From an uncultured Clostridia bacterium (GTDB taxonomy: Bacteria; Bacillota; Clostridia; Lachnospirales; CAG-274), in NCBI GenBank assembly GCA_947627855.1, contig CANQXR010000023.1, forward strand, positions 1 through 38,434: a stretch of DNA of 38,434 nt. Reading direction: 5' to 3'. The notes under the pieces are model-generated. The model did not search any database. It was given only the letters and a program-made list of their open reading frames with translations, and had not been told where the DNA came from. Made by a program: the position numbers and the translations under genes. This document shows positions 16,473-23,917 of the stretch, one piece after another; position 1 is the first letter of the stretch, and each line of letters begins with the position of its first letter.

Positions 16473-17030
16473 CTTTTTTACGGAATATCCGAATTTGCCC
16501 AGATATTTGCCAAGACCGTAATATTCTCCGTGGCTGTAACATATGGGCAGCGTATCTTCATAACAGAATCTTCCGTTTTTGTCCATAAATTTATTTTCAA
16601 CGCTTATGCCTGCAATTTCTCCCAGAAACATATGGTGAGAGCCAAGGGGTATTATATCCTTTACTCTGCATTCTATGGCTACGGGGGATTCCTTTATAAT
16701 GGGACAGCCCGTAAAGCTGCCCTTTGCGGCGGTGAGCTTCATATCCCTGAATTTGTCCGTATCTCTGCCGGACTTTACTCCGCAGTAGTCCACGGCAAAG
16801 GCAAGCTCCTCCGTAGGCAGATTTATAACAAATTCTTCCGTTCTCTTTATAATTTCATATGAATACCTTGAAGGTCTGACGGAAATAAACGCCATTGCCG
16901 GGTCTGAATTAACGGTTCCCGTCCATGCTATGGTTATTATGTTTTTTTCGCCCTTTTCAAAATCGCCGCAGCTTACCATTACAACGGGCACGGGATTCAG
17001 TACGGTTCCCGGTTTCCAAAGCTCTCTCAT
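16464..17030 (-). CDS. Flavin reductase family protein (flavoredoxin-like)
   Basis: The 188-residue product belongs to the FMN-binding split-barrel family, which in anaerobes includes flavoredoxins that pass electrons between NAD(P)H or ferredoxin and acceptors. Family features: VPVVMVSCGDFEKGEKNIITIAW near the start, DPAMAFISVRPSRYSYE, EFVINLPTEEL, then KDIIPLGSHHMFLGEIAGI in the second half. The Lys-rich C-terminus (VKKKK) is simple. AAGGAGG precedes the ATG. The electron partner cannot be read from the neighbourhood. Confidence 0.92.
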   Translation of the reverse strand: MRELWKPGTVLNPVPVVMVSCGDFEKGEKNIITIAWTGTVNSDPAMAFISVRPSRYSYEIIKRTEEFVINLPTEELAFAVDYCGVKSGRDTDKFRDMKLTAAKGSFTGCPIIKESPVAIECRVKDIIPLGSHHMFLGEIAGISVENKFMDKNGRFCYEDTLPICYSHGEYYGLGKYLGKFGYSVKKKK

Positions 17031-17089
17031 ATATATCCTCCTTATATGATTTTCATTTCAGAATCGGAATCGATGATTCATATATCACA

Positions 17090-18253
17090 CTATAATCTGC
17101 ATATTATAACGCTTATGTCATCTGCCTTGTATTTTTTGCTGTCCGATTCGTTATAGAATGTATCAAGGGCATTTTTAAGTATGTCCTCAAGGCGGCTTTT
17201 ATTCCGGATGCTTTTTATGAGCAGGTCTTTGAGCCTTACGTTAAAGCCGTCCGTATCTTCCTTGAAATAAAAATCCGACAGCCCGTCAGTGTGAAGAAAC
17301 AGCAGGTCGCCGTCGTTATATGAAACGGTTTTATCCGTATAGCTGACATTTCTGAGCATACCTGCGGGAATGCCGTTAAGCTCCAGCTCGGCTGCCTCCC
17401 TGCCGTCCTTGTCCGCAAGTATGGGGTAGGCGGCGCCGGAATTTGAATATGTTATTGTTTTGGCGTTTATGTCTATTATCAGATAGACTATGCAGACATA
17501 CAAATCGCTTTCAGAGCCGTCAAAAATGGAATAAAAGGTTTCGTTTATCCTTTTCAGAAGCTCCGAAGGTCTTTTTATATCGTGGCATATTGAAAGAAAA
17601 ACCTGACTCAGCATAAGTGTAAGGAGAGATGAAGATATGCCGTGACCGGACACATCTCCTAAAATTATGCCAAGACGGCTGCTGTCGAGAGTACATACAT
17701 TAAAAAAATCTCCGCCGATGGCAAGGGCAGGCAGATATTTTGTTATTACCCTTGTATTTTTAAAGGTCATATCCAGATCCTTTATAATTGATCGCTGAAC
17801 CTTCTGCGCCATACTCATCTGAAGCTCAAGATATTTGTTTGCTTCGGCAAGCTCCGCATAGCGGCTTTTCAGTGAATTTGTAAGATCCTTTATTCTGAAA
17901 AGGGACTGGAGCTTTGACAGAAGCTGTTTTCCGGTAAAGTTTTTCGCTATGTAGTCGTCACAGCCTGCATAGACAGCCTTATCCTCCTGCATACTGTCGC
18001 CGGGGTCAACCATCATAAGCACGAGCAGATCTTCATATTCAGGCTCTTTTTTTATTATTTTGCAGAGATCGAAGCCTGACATATCGCTTACGGAGGCTGA
18101 AACGGCTATAAGGTCGGGCTTTACCCGCGGAAGCTTCGTGAGGGCGTTATGACAGGTTCTTGATGAATGGACGGTGTAGTCCTTCATAGATAAATATGTT
18201 GTCACAGCATAAAGGGCGGTCAGATCATCATCAACTATAAGAATCCTATACAT
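17090..18253 (-). CDS. PP2C-type (SpoIIE) phosphatase with a degenerate receiver domain
   Basis: The 387-residue protein should dephosphorylate the STAS antagonist of the same operon. Residues 1-120 form a receiver domain with Asp8-Asp9-Asp10 and the late Lys in CDDYIAKNF, but the phosphate-accepting Asp is Ser52 (DLIAVSASVSDMSGFD) and the usual Thr/Ser is missing. A coiled coil follows (about 125-160, YAELAEANKYLELQ). The PP2C domain has all metal ligands: GGDFF, LGDVSGHG, LHTDGLSD and the final DDISVI. The start at 18253, with GGGTGG upstream, overlaps the kinase gene by eight bases. RsbU-like control by an input domain is likely, here probably not by phosphorylation. Confidence 0.93.
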   Translation of the reverse strand: MYRILIVDDDLTALYAVTTYLSMKDYTVHSSRTCHNALTKLPRVKPDLIAVSASVSDMSGFDLCKIIKKEPEYEDLLVLMMVDPGDSMQEDKAVYAGCDDYIAKNFTGKQLLSKLQSLFRIKDLTNSLKSRYAELAEANKYLELQMSMAQKVQRSIIKDLDMTFKNTRVITKYLPALAIGGDFFNVCTLDSSRLGIILGDVSGHGISSSLLTLMLSQVFLSICHDIKRPSELLKRINETFYSIFDGSESDLYVCIVYLIIDINAKTITYSNSGAAYPILADKDGREAAELELNGIPAGMLRNVSYTDKTVSYNDGDLLFLHTDGLSDFYFKEDTDGFNVRLKDLLIKSIRNKSRLEDILKNALDTFYNESDSKKYKADDISVIICRL

Positions 18254-18656
18254 GAAATCCCACCCTTTTGCTGAATAATATCTTCTGTCCGCTTTTTTTG
18301 AATGTAATGGAATCGGCAAGAGCCCTTACAAGGCTTATTCCTCTGCCATGCTCCATAACGGACGGCTCGTCTGAATCCTTAAGTCTGTTGTAGTCGAAGC
18401 CCTCGCCCTGATCGCAGACTGATGCGTAGACAGTGTTGTTTTCAACGCTCAGAGTCAGCCGAACAAGCTTGTTCTGATTATTTTTGTTGCCATGAATCAC
18501 CGCATTAACGAGCAGCTCGCTTAAAATAAGTCTTAAATCGAAAAGCTCATCACTGTTTACAATGGGTAAATTCTGCCTTATGTAATCCTGTGCGTCTTTA
18601 ACGACCTTGTTCACCTGCCCGATGTTGCTGCTGAATACAACTTCAAATTTTTTCAT
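18246..18656 (-). CDS. RsbW/SpoIIAB-like anti-sigma serine kinase (GHKL ATPase)
   Basis: The 136-residue protein is a stand-alone GHKL ATPase of the anti-sigma factor kind. All ATP motifs are intact: Glu47, Asn51 and His55 in SELLVNAVIHGN, the DQGEGF box (Asp82, Gly84, Gly86), and HGRGISL (Gly104, Gly106). It should bind either a target protein, classically a sigma factor, or the unphosphorylated STAS antagonist, which it phosphorylates. No sigma factor gene is next to it, so the target is encoded elsewhere. It lies 29 bases after the degenerate paralogue and overlaps the phosphatase gene. Confidence 0.93.
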   Translation of the reverse strand: MKKFEVVFSSNIGQVNKVVKDAQDYIRQNLPIVNSDELFDLRLILSELLVNAVIHGNKNNQNKLVRLTLSVENNTVYASVCDQGEGFDYNRLKDSDEPSVMEHGRGISLVRALADSITFKKSGQKILFSKRVGFHV

Positions 18657-18685
18657 AAGATCACCGGCTCCCTCGGTAAAACCGT

Positions 18686-19087
18686 TTAAAACAATTCCCT
18701 CTCCCTGTGTACCTTTTTCATGGTGATTAAAAGGTTCTTGTTGTTTTTTGACGTAAAGTTTGCTTCGTCCATAAGAGCCTTAATCATTAATATTCCTATA
18801 TCGTCCTCGTCCAGATTTTCAACAGCCCTGTTCATTTCTATTTCTATAAGGAGAGATTTGTCGCCTGTTATAAAGGATACGCTGAAAAAGTCCTCCTTAT
18901 ATTCTTTGAACTGCTTTATTATGAATGTGCAGCCTTCGGAAACAGCCGCCTTTACATCTTCTATTTCTGCTGTTGAAAAGCCGAGCCTGTTTGCGATGGA
19001 AGATGCGGTGAGCCTTGCGGCGGAAATGTATGCGCTGTTGAGGGGAAGCGAAAACAGTATTTTGTCATTGATCAGATTTTTATTCAT
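18686..19087 (-). CDS. Degenerate RsbW-like protein lacking ATP-binding motifs
   Basis: The 133-residue protein aligns with RsbW in its first half (GFSTAEIEDVKAAVSEGCT), but the Asn of the N box is Phe55, the His is replaced, the DxGxG box is absent (EIEMNRAVENLDEDD) and only one Gly of the last motif remains (DIGILMIKALMDEANF). The fold is probably kept while ATP binding and kinase activity are lost. The start at 19087, six bases after AAGGTG, overlaps the STAS gene stop by eight bases; translational coupling at 1:1 with the antagonist is likely. A scaffold or regulatory subunit of the switch is the likeliest role. Confidence 0.88.
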   Translation of the reverse strand: MNKNLINDKILFSLPLNSAYISAARLTASSIANRLGFSTAEIEDVKAAVSEGCTFIIKQFKEYKEDFFSVSFITGDKSLLIEIEMNRAVENLDEDDIGILMIKALMDEANFTSKNNKNLLITMKKVHRERELF

Positions 19088-19409
19088 CAACATCACCTTC
19101 AATAATAAATAATTTATCAAGATTTGTTATTTTTATAACCTTATTGACATTGGGCATAAGATTTCTCAGACTCACGTTTCCCGAATATGCCTTCACCTTT
19201 TTAAGAAGTGCAACGAGTACGGAAAGTCCGGTGGAATCTATATAGCTCAGATCCTTACAGTCTATTATTATGTTCTGTTCCTTTTTATCCGTCATTTCAA
19301 GAAGCTCTTCTTTTACCGCTTCAGAATTGAAAATGTCTATTTCGCCTGTAAGTGAAACCTCCCAAATCTTGTTTTCGCTATTATCATTATATTTAATATT
19401 TTCGCTCAT
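19080..19409 (-). CDS. STAS-domain anti-sigma factor antagonist (RsbV/SpoIIAA-like)
   Basis: The 109-residue STAS protein carries the phosphorylation site in SYIDSTGLSVL (Ser59) and the family start EVSLTGEIDIFNSE. When dephosphorylated by the PP2C phosphatase it would bind the kinase and free its target. The start at 19409 follows GGAGG; the open frame runs ten codons further upstream without a better start. It is the first of four tightly packed genes, antagonist, pseudo-kinase, kinase and phosphatase, a complete partner switch apart from the target. Confidence 0.95.
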   Translation of the reverse strand: MSENIKYNDNSENKIWEVSLTGEIDIFNSEAVKEELLEMTDKKEQNIIIDCKDLSYIDSTGLSVLVALLKKVKAYSGNVSLRNLMPNVNKVIKITNLDKLFIIEGDVDE

Positions 19410-19443
19410 GATGATCCCTCCTTGTATATTTTTTATCAATTAT

Positions 19444-19472
19444 ATTATATCATAAAAATTTCTTTTTGTCAG
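19444..19472 (-). promoter_or_regulatory. Promoter of the partner-switching operon
   Basis: Minus strand -35 CTGACA (19467-19472) and -10 TATAAT (19444-19449), spacing 17. It looks like a normal sigma-A promoter, so the module does not appear to depend on an alternative sigma factor for its own expression. Confidence 0.75.
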
Positions 19473-19563
19473 CCAATATATTAAAATTTTTCTTATTTTT
19501 AATTTTTGGTTATACATGGTTAATCCGCCGGCGAAAATACTTGCGTTTATAATAAATTTTAAT

Positions 19564-19593
19564 TTGATATTACAGCCCCATCGGTATTATAAT
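19564..19593 (+). promoter_or_regulatory. Promoter of the small XRE gene
   Basis: -35 TTGATA (19564-19569) and -10 TATAAT (19588-19593), spacing 18, about 20 bases before the start codon, leaving a very short leader. Confidence 0.65.
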
Positions 19594-19614
19594 ATTATGC
19601 AAGAGGTGATGATT

Positions 19615-19815
19615 ATGACAACCCTTGGCGACAGAATCAAAAGCCTGAGAATCGAAAGGGGACTTTCCATAGCCGAGGCGTCCCTCAGGCTTGGCATAAA
19701 CAAAGGCTCTCTTTCAAGATATGAAAATGACATTGTAGAGCCTTCCCTGCACATGGCGGGACGTATGGCAAAGCTTTACGGCGTCAGCCTTGATTTTCTT
19801 GCCGGACTTGAATAA
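19615..19815 (+). CDS. Small XRE-family helix-turn-helix protein
   Basis: The 66-residue product is a single Cro/C1-type DNA-binding domain: LGDRIKSLRIERGLSIAEAS, the recognition helix in LGINKGSLSRYENDIVEPSL, and AKLYGVSLDFLAG. It has no sensor domain. The start at 19615 is chosen for AGAGGTG six bases upstream; the frame extends further upstream through AT-rich DNA that holds the promoter. It has its own promoter and stands alone between the partner-switching operon (divergent) and a DtxR-like gene. Targets are unknown. Confidence 0.9.
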   Translation: MTTLGDRIKSLRIERGLSIAEASLRLGINKGSLSRYENDIVEPSLHMAGRMAKLYGVSLDFLAGLE

Positions 19816-19825
19816 ACACAGGGTC

Positions 19826-19854
19826 TTGCAAAACAGAGGGGCTTGTGATATAAT
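19826..19854 (+). promoter_or_regulatory. Promoter of the DtxR-like regulator
   Basis: -35 TTGCAA (19826-19831) and -10 TATAAT (19849-19854), spacing 17. The leader of about 75 bases can form a loose hairpin (GCCGAT 19874-19879 with ATCGGC 19896-19901). Confidence 0.72.
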
Positions 19855-19933
19855 GTTCTGATAAATATAATTTGCCGATTTCATATAAAAAATACATCGG
19901 CGTCAATTTTTATTATATCCGGAGGTAAATCAT

Positions 19934-20302
19934 ATGGGGATTCACGAATCGGGTGAGGATTATCTCGAAACAATTCTCATTCTGAAAAACAGACAGGGGT
20001 TTGTGCGCTCAATAGACGTTGCAAATGAGCTTGGCTTTTCAAAGCCGTCTATAAGCAGGGCAATGTCTATTCTGAGGGACAACGGCTATCTCACCATAGA
20101 GCTTGGCGGCAATATAGTCCTTACAGAAAAGGGAAGAGAGCACGCTCTCAGCGTATATGAAAAGCATACTGTAATTACGGATTTTTTCGTAAGGGTGTTG
20201 GGTGTGAACGAAAAAATAGCCGAAAAGGACGCCTGCAAGATAGAGCATGACATAAGCGACGAAACCTTTATAAAAATAAAGAACTATATGAAAAATATGT
20301 AA
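19934..20302 (+). CDS. DtxR/MntR-family metal-dependent transcriptional regulator
   Basis: The 122-residue protein has the winged helix (about 1-62; SIDVANELGFSKPSISRAMSIL) and the metal-binding dimer domain, but no SH3-like third domain, as in MntR. Metal positions show a mixture: Asp9 and Glu12 as in MntR (GEDYLETI), a His in YEKHTVITDFF, and Cys-Glu-His in DACKIEHDI, where MntR has Glu at the first place and DtxR has Cys. Iron rather than manganese is therefore possible. GGAGG lies upstream of the ATG. No metal transporter gene is adjacent, so its regulon lies elsewhere. Confidence 0.92.
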   Translation: MGIHESGEDYLETILILKNRQGFVRSIDVANELGFSKPSISRAMSILRDNGYLTIELGGNIVLTEKGREHALSVYEKHTVITDFFVRVLGVNEKIAEKDACKIEHDISDETFIKIKNYMKNM

Positions 20303-20366
20303 TATTTCATTAACATTATTGTCATATTTATTATATTTTTGTATGCTAAATGTCAAATAAATGTAT

Positions 20367-20395
20367 TTGTATTGAGGCTCTTTATCTGTTATAAT
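20367..20395 (+). promoter_or_regulatory. Promoter of the secreted stalk-domain protein
   Basis: -35 TTGTAT (20367-20372) and -10 TATAAT (20390-20395), spacing 17, about 35 bases before the start codon. Confidence 0.7.
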
Positions 20396-20430
20396 AGAAT
20401 AGTAATTTCAAAGCGAAAGGATGCGAGTAT

Positions 20431-22419
20431 ATGAAAAATAAAATTATAGTTTTTTTATCTGTTGTTTTATTCGTTATGTCATTCGGAATATGTGCCTATG
20501 CGGACGACCCTGTATATGTCACCCTTAACGGAAAGCCTGTACAGTATGCCGCCTCAGATGCTCAGCCTATGATATACAACAGCAGAGCAATGGTGCCTAT
20601 AAGAGCCACGGCGGAGGCTCTGGGACTTACCGTAAGCTGGGACAAGGACACGGAAACAGCGGTTTTCACAAGCTCTGACGGCAAAAGAGTAATAAAGCAT
20701 GAAATGCGGAGCAACCTTATTTACGTAAACGGAACACCGTCCTCCTTCGACACTCCCTCAATAGTCGTAAGTGACAGAATACTTATGCCTATAAGAATGC
20801 TTGCCGAAGCAATGGGAGCGCAGGTAGACTGGAACAATCCGTCACGTACTGTAATTATAAATTCCGCAAGTGCCGCTTCGGAGCAGCCCAAGATAAATTC
20901 GGCACAGGCAGTCAGCGCCACAGTCGAAAACGGTGATGAGGCGTCCATAGTCTGTGTTGCCAATTCCTCAACGACCACCGTTAAGCTCAACTATGCTTCA
21001 GCGGGAAAGGACGTCGGAGAATTTACGGAATTTGTTGAAAACGCTGACGGAACAAGAACATTTACAATCGACTTCACTCCTGCCGACGACAATACGGCAA
21101 ACAAGATTTATTATGTATATCCCGGCGACGGAAGCAAATATTATGACTTTGCAAGCGTTCTTCTCACCGTAGAGGGCGAGTCGGATAGCAAGAAAAATGA
21201 TAAGACAGACGACGGCGCTCTTTCGGAATACATAAAGGAAGTAAAGCTTGAGGATACGGAAATTGAAGAGGGCGAATATGTCAAGTTCTCCATAAGGACA
21301 ACTGACGAGGTAAAAAGGCTGAAAATAGAGCCGAGCTATTCGGCAAGCTCCCTTTCTATTTCAACCTATGACGAGGACGGCGATGAGCGTATATTCGAGG
21401 GTAAGTCAAAGGTGACCACAACGGGCAAATGCTATCTTTATATATATGTATATCCCGAGGACGGAAATAATTTCACAAAGGATTACAGAACGATAACAAT
21501 AGAGGGCTATGGCGATGAGGACGAGGAGGACGAAAAAGAGCTTGAAATTTTCGACATATATCCTGCCTCAAGCGAAACGACCAGAGGTGAGGAAACTCAG
21601 CTTTATATATATACCTCTACGGATATAAACTATGTTGAGGTTCTTGATGAGGACGATGATGTGGTAGCAAAGACAGGCTTTAAGCAGGACACCGTTGCCG
21701 GTCAGAATATATATCTCTTAAGCTGGAACGAACGTAAGGCAGGCACCATAAAATATAAGGTGGTTGCTTATAACAAGGCGGAGGAAACCACAAGCGAATC
21801 TATACGCATTACCTGCCGTGATGAGCTTAGCGGACCCTTTGTTATTGATATACAGCCTGAGCGTGATGATATAGAATCAGGCAGAGAGTCGAGGTTTACC
21901 GTAAGATGTTCAAACGACACTACCTCCGTTGTTATTAAAAACAACAACAATAAGACCCTTTATTCGGAGAGTGACGAGAAATCCTCATCTTCATACAAGA
22001 GATATTCCGCAAGCATTCTTATAGGCGATGTAAATACCTACTACACCGTATATGCCTATGACAAGGACGGAGACTCATATAAGAGAGATTTTTACATCTA
22101 CGGCGTAAGCTATGACGAGCCGGAAATTACAAACGTAAACTACGACTCAGCCATATATGAGGGCGACAGCCTTGATGTTGACGTATATACAAATACATCT
22201 GTTACAAGAGTATGGATAGAGGACGAGGACGAGGACACTGTTACAAATGTAATTAAAAAGCCCACCAAGGAAACCTCTAACGAATATGTATGGAGCTTCA
22301 GTTTCAAGCCTGATGATGACGGAAACCGCTCATATACAATATATGCGTCAAATGAGGACGAAGTATCCTCCGATGAGGAAGACTACGACACCAAGACTAT
22401 CAAAGTAAAAGTAAGATAA
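20431..22419 (+). CDS. Secreted protein with copper amine oxidase-like stalk domain and Ig-like repeats
   Basis: The 662-residue product starts with a signal peptide (about 1-24, cut after AYA). Residues about 28-140 are the copper amine oxidase N-terminal-like domain common in Clostridia surface proteins, in two related halves (SRAMVPIRATAEALG and DRILMPIRMLAEAMG). This domain does not bind copper and is thought to help cell-wall attachment. The rest is about four or five beta-rich Ig-like modules of 90-100 residues, strongly acidic, with no catalytic motif seen. It has its own promoter and terminator. A cell-surface structural or adhesion role is likely; the ligand is unknown. Confidence 0.87.
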   Translation: MKNKIIVFLSVVLFVMSFGICAYADDPVYVTLNGKPVQYAASDAQPMIYNSRAMVPIRATAEALGLTVSWDKDTETAVFTSSDGKRVIKHEMRSNLIYVNGTPSSFDTPSIVVSDRILMPIRMLAEAMGAQVDWNNPSRTVIINSASAASEQPKINSAQAVSATVENGDEASIVCVANSSTTTVKLNYASAGKDVGEFTEFVENADGTRTFTIDFTPADDNTANKIYYVYPGDGSKYYDFASVLLTVEGESDSKKNDKTDDGALSEYIKEVKLEDTEIEEGEYVKFSIRTTDEVKRLKIEPSYSASSLSISTYDEDGDERIFEGKSKVTTTGKCYLYIYVYPEDGNNFTKDYRTITIEGYGDEDEEDEKELEIFDIYPASSETTRGEETQLYIYTSTDINYVEVLDEDDDVVAKTGFKQDTVAGQNIYLLSWNERKAGTIKYKVVAYNKAEETTSESIRITCRDELSGPFVIDIQPERDDIESGRESRFTVRCSNDTTSVVIKNNNNKTLYSESDEKSSSSYKRYSASILIGDVNTYYTVYAYDKDGDSYKRDFYIYGVSYDEPEITNVNYDSAIYEGDSLDVDVYTNTSVTRVWIEDEDEDTVTNVIKKPTKETSNEYVWSFSFKPDDDGNRSYTIYASNEDEVSSDEEDYDTKTIKVKVR

Positions 22420-22426
22420 ATCAGCC

Positions 22427-22462
22427 TCCCCGATATTTCAGCACATATCGGGGAATTTTTTT
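22427..22462 (+). terminator. Terminator after the stalk-domain gene
   Basis: A ten-pair stem (22427-22436 with 22445-22454, TCCCCGATAT) with an eight-base loop is followed by a T run (22456-22462). It lies eight bases after the stop codon. Confidence 0.92.
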
Positions 22463-22482
22463 GACAGAATATAAGGAGTATT

Positions 22483-23709
22483 ATGAAAAATTACGGAATA
22501 AAAAAGCTTTGCGGAGCAATAGCGGGATATATACTGCGTACGGGCTTTGCGGCGGCTTTTATTGCCGCTTTCTTTACAGTGGGCTGTACAGACGGCGGCA
22601 GCGGCGATTTCTCCGTCACAGAGGAGCAGACGGAAGCTGTAAGCGAAACTTCGGTTGAGGAAAAGGCAAGGGAAATTCTTGACTTAATGACAACTGAGGA
22701 AAAAATAAATCAGCTTTTCTTTGTTACTCCGGAATCTCTCACGGGAGAGAAGGACGTCACCTGCGCCGACGAGGCTTTCGGAAACGCTCTTTCCGTCCAC
22801 CCCGTTGGAGGAATAATATTTTTTTCTTCAAATATAACCGGTAAAGAGCAGCTCAGGGAAATGCTTGGTAATGCAGACGGATATGGCAGAGAGGTCTGCC
22901 CTGTTCCTCTTTTTCTGGGAGTTGACGAGGAGGGCGGAACGGTTGCAAGGCTCAGCGGAAACGAAAGCCTTGACATACCTGCCATACCCGATATGAAGAT
23001 AATAGGCGAAAGGGGAAGGGCTGACGATGCTTACGAGGCAGGAGAAACTATCGGCTCATATCTTCACGAATACGGTTTTAACGTGGACTTTGCCCCTGTG
23101 GCGGATGTTATTACGGAACCGGAAAATGTTGTTGTAAGGGACAGAAGCTTCGGCTCCGACCCCTATGTGGTTTCGGAAATGGCTGTCAGACTTTCTGAGG
23201 GGCTTGAGGACAAGGGCATTATATCATGCTTCAAGCACTTCCCCGGTCACGGAGCAACAAAGGACGACAGCCACGAGGGATTCGCCTTTGCCCACAGAAC
23301 CCTTGAAGAGCTTGAGCAAAGGGAGCTTATTCCCTTTGAAAACGCCGTAAAGTCGGGAGCGGATTTTATAATGGTGGGACATATATCTCTGCCGGAAATT
23401 ACAGGGGACAATACGCCGGCCTCTGTTTCTCCCACCATAATAAGGGATATACTGAGAAACCGCATAGGCTATGACGGCATTGTGATAACCGACTCCCTTT
23501 CCATGAAAGCCCTTACGGAATTCTGCGGCTCTGAGGAGGCGGCGCTGAAGGCCTTTGAAGCCGGCGCCGATATGCTGTTGATGCCCAAGGACCTTGACAC
23601 CGCATACGACAGTATTCTCTCCGCCTTTGAAAGAGGAGATATAACGGAGGAAAGACTTGATTCATCGGTTCTGAGAATAATAAAGCTAAAGCTGGAAAAG
23701 GGCATATGA
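22483..23709 (+). CDS. Family 3 glycoside hydrolase, NagZ-like beta-N-acetylhexosaminidase, probable lipoprotein
   Basis: The 408-residue enzyme cleaves terminal beta-N-acetylglucosamine, most likely from peptidoglycan fragments. The signature KHFPGHGATKDDSHEG contains the catalytic loop of NagZ enzymes, and TDSLSMKAL holds the Asp nucleophile. LGVDEEGGTVARLSG binds substrate. The N-terminus has a long hydrophobic stretch ending FFTVGC, so Cys35 may be lipidated; a Ser/Glu/Thr-rich linker follows. This suggests outer-face action in wall recycling, as in Bacillus NagZ. AAGGAG precedes the ATG. It has its own terminator, and its position after a secreted surface protein fits a wall theme. Confidence 0.93.
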   Translation: MKNYGIKKLCGAIAGYILRTGFAAAFIAAFFTVGCTDGGSGDFSVTEEQTEAVSETSVEEKAREILDLMTTEEKINQLFFVTPESLTGEKDVTCADEAFGNALSVHPVGGIIFFSSNITGKEQLREMLGNADGYGREVCPVPLFLGVDEEGGTVARLSGNESLDIPAIPDMKIIGERGRADDAYEAGETIGSYLHEYGFNVDFAPVADVITEPENVVVRDRSFGSDPYVVSEMAVRLSEGLEDKGIISCFKHFPGHGATKDDSHEGFAFAHRTLEELEQRELIPFENAVKSGADFIMVGHISLPEITGDNTPASVSPTIIRDILRNRIGYDGIVITDSLSMKALTEFCGSEEAALKAFEAGADMLLMPKDLDTAYDSILSAFERGDITEERLDSSVLRIIKLKLEKGI

Positions 23710-23723
23710 TTCAGACCGCACAG

Positions 23724-23757
23724 AAGCACAGCCAAAGGACACGGCTGTGCTTTTTTT
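23724..23757 (+). terminator. Terminator after the nagZ-like gene
   Basis: A ten-pair stem (AAGCACAGCC, 23724-23733, with 23743-23752) and nine-base loop are followed by seven T residues (23751-23757). Confidence 0.93.
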
Positions 23758-23800
23758 ATGGCGGACACTGTAAAACTAACATTATTTTTAAAATAATTTC

Positions 23801-23829
23801 TTGCATTGGAGATTTCATTATGGTAAAAT
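23801..23829 (+). promoter_or_regulatory. secD-secF promoter
   Basis: -35 TTGCAT (23801-23806) and -10 TAAAAT (23824-23829), spacing 17, the same boxes as the rpsF promoter. The leader is about 80 bases, and GGGAGG lies before the secD start. Confidence 0.78.
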
Positions 23830-23917
23830 ATAAGGCAGAATGTTTGGACGGGAAACCATACGCCCAAACGGCGGAGGTTTTTCCGCTTTATAAAATATAT
23901 TAGGGAGGAATAAACTA

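Noticed and set aside
20431..22419. Copper enzyme linked to csoR-copA
   Set aside because: The copper amine oxidase-like N-terminal domain is a structural stalk domain in Clostridia and carries no copper ligands.
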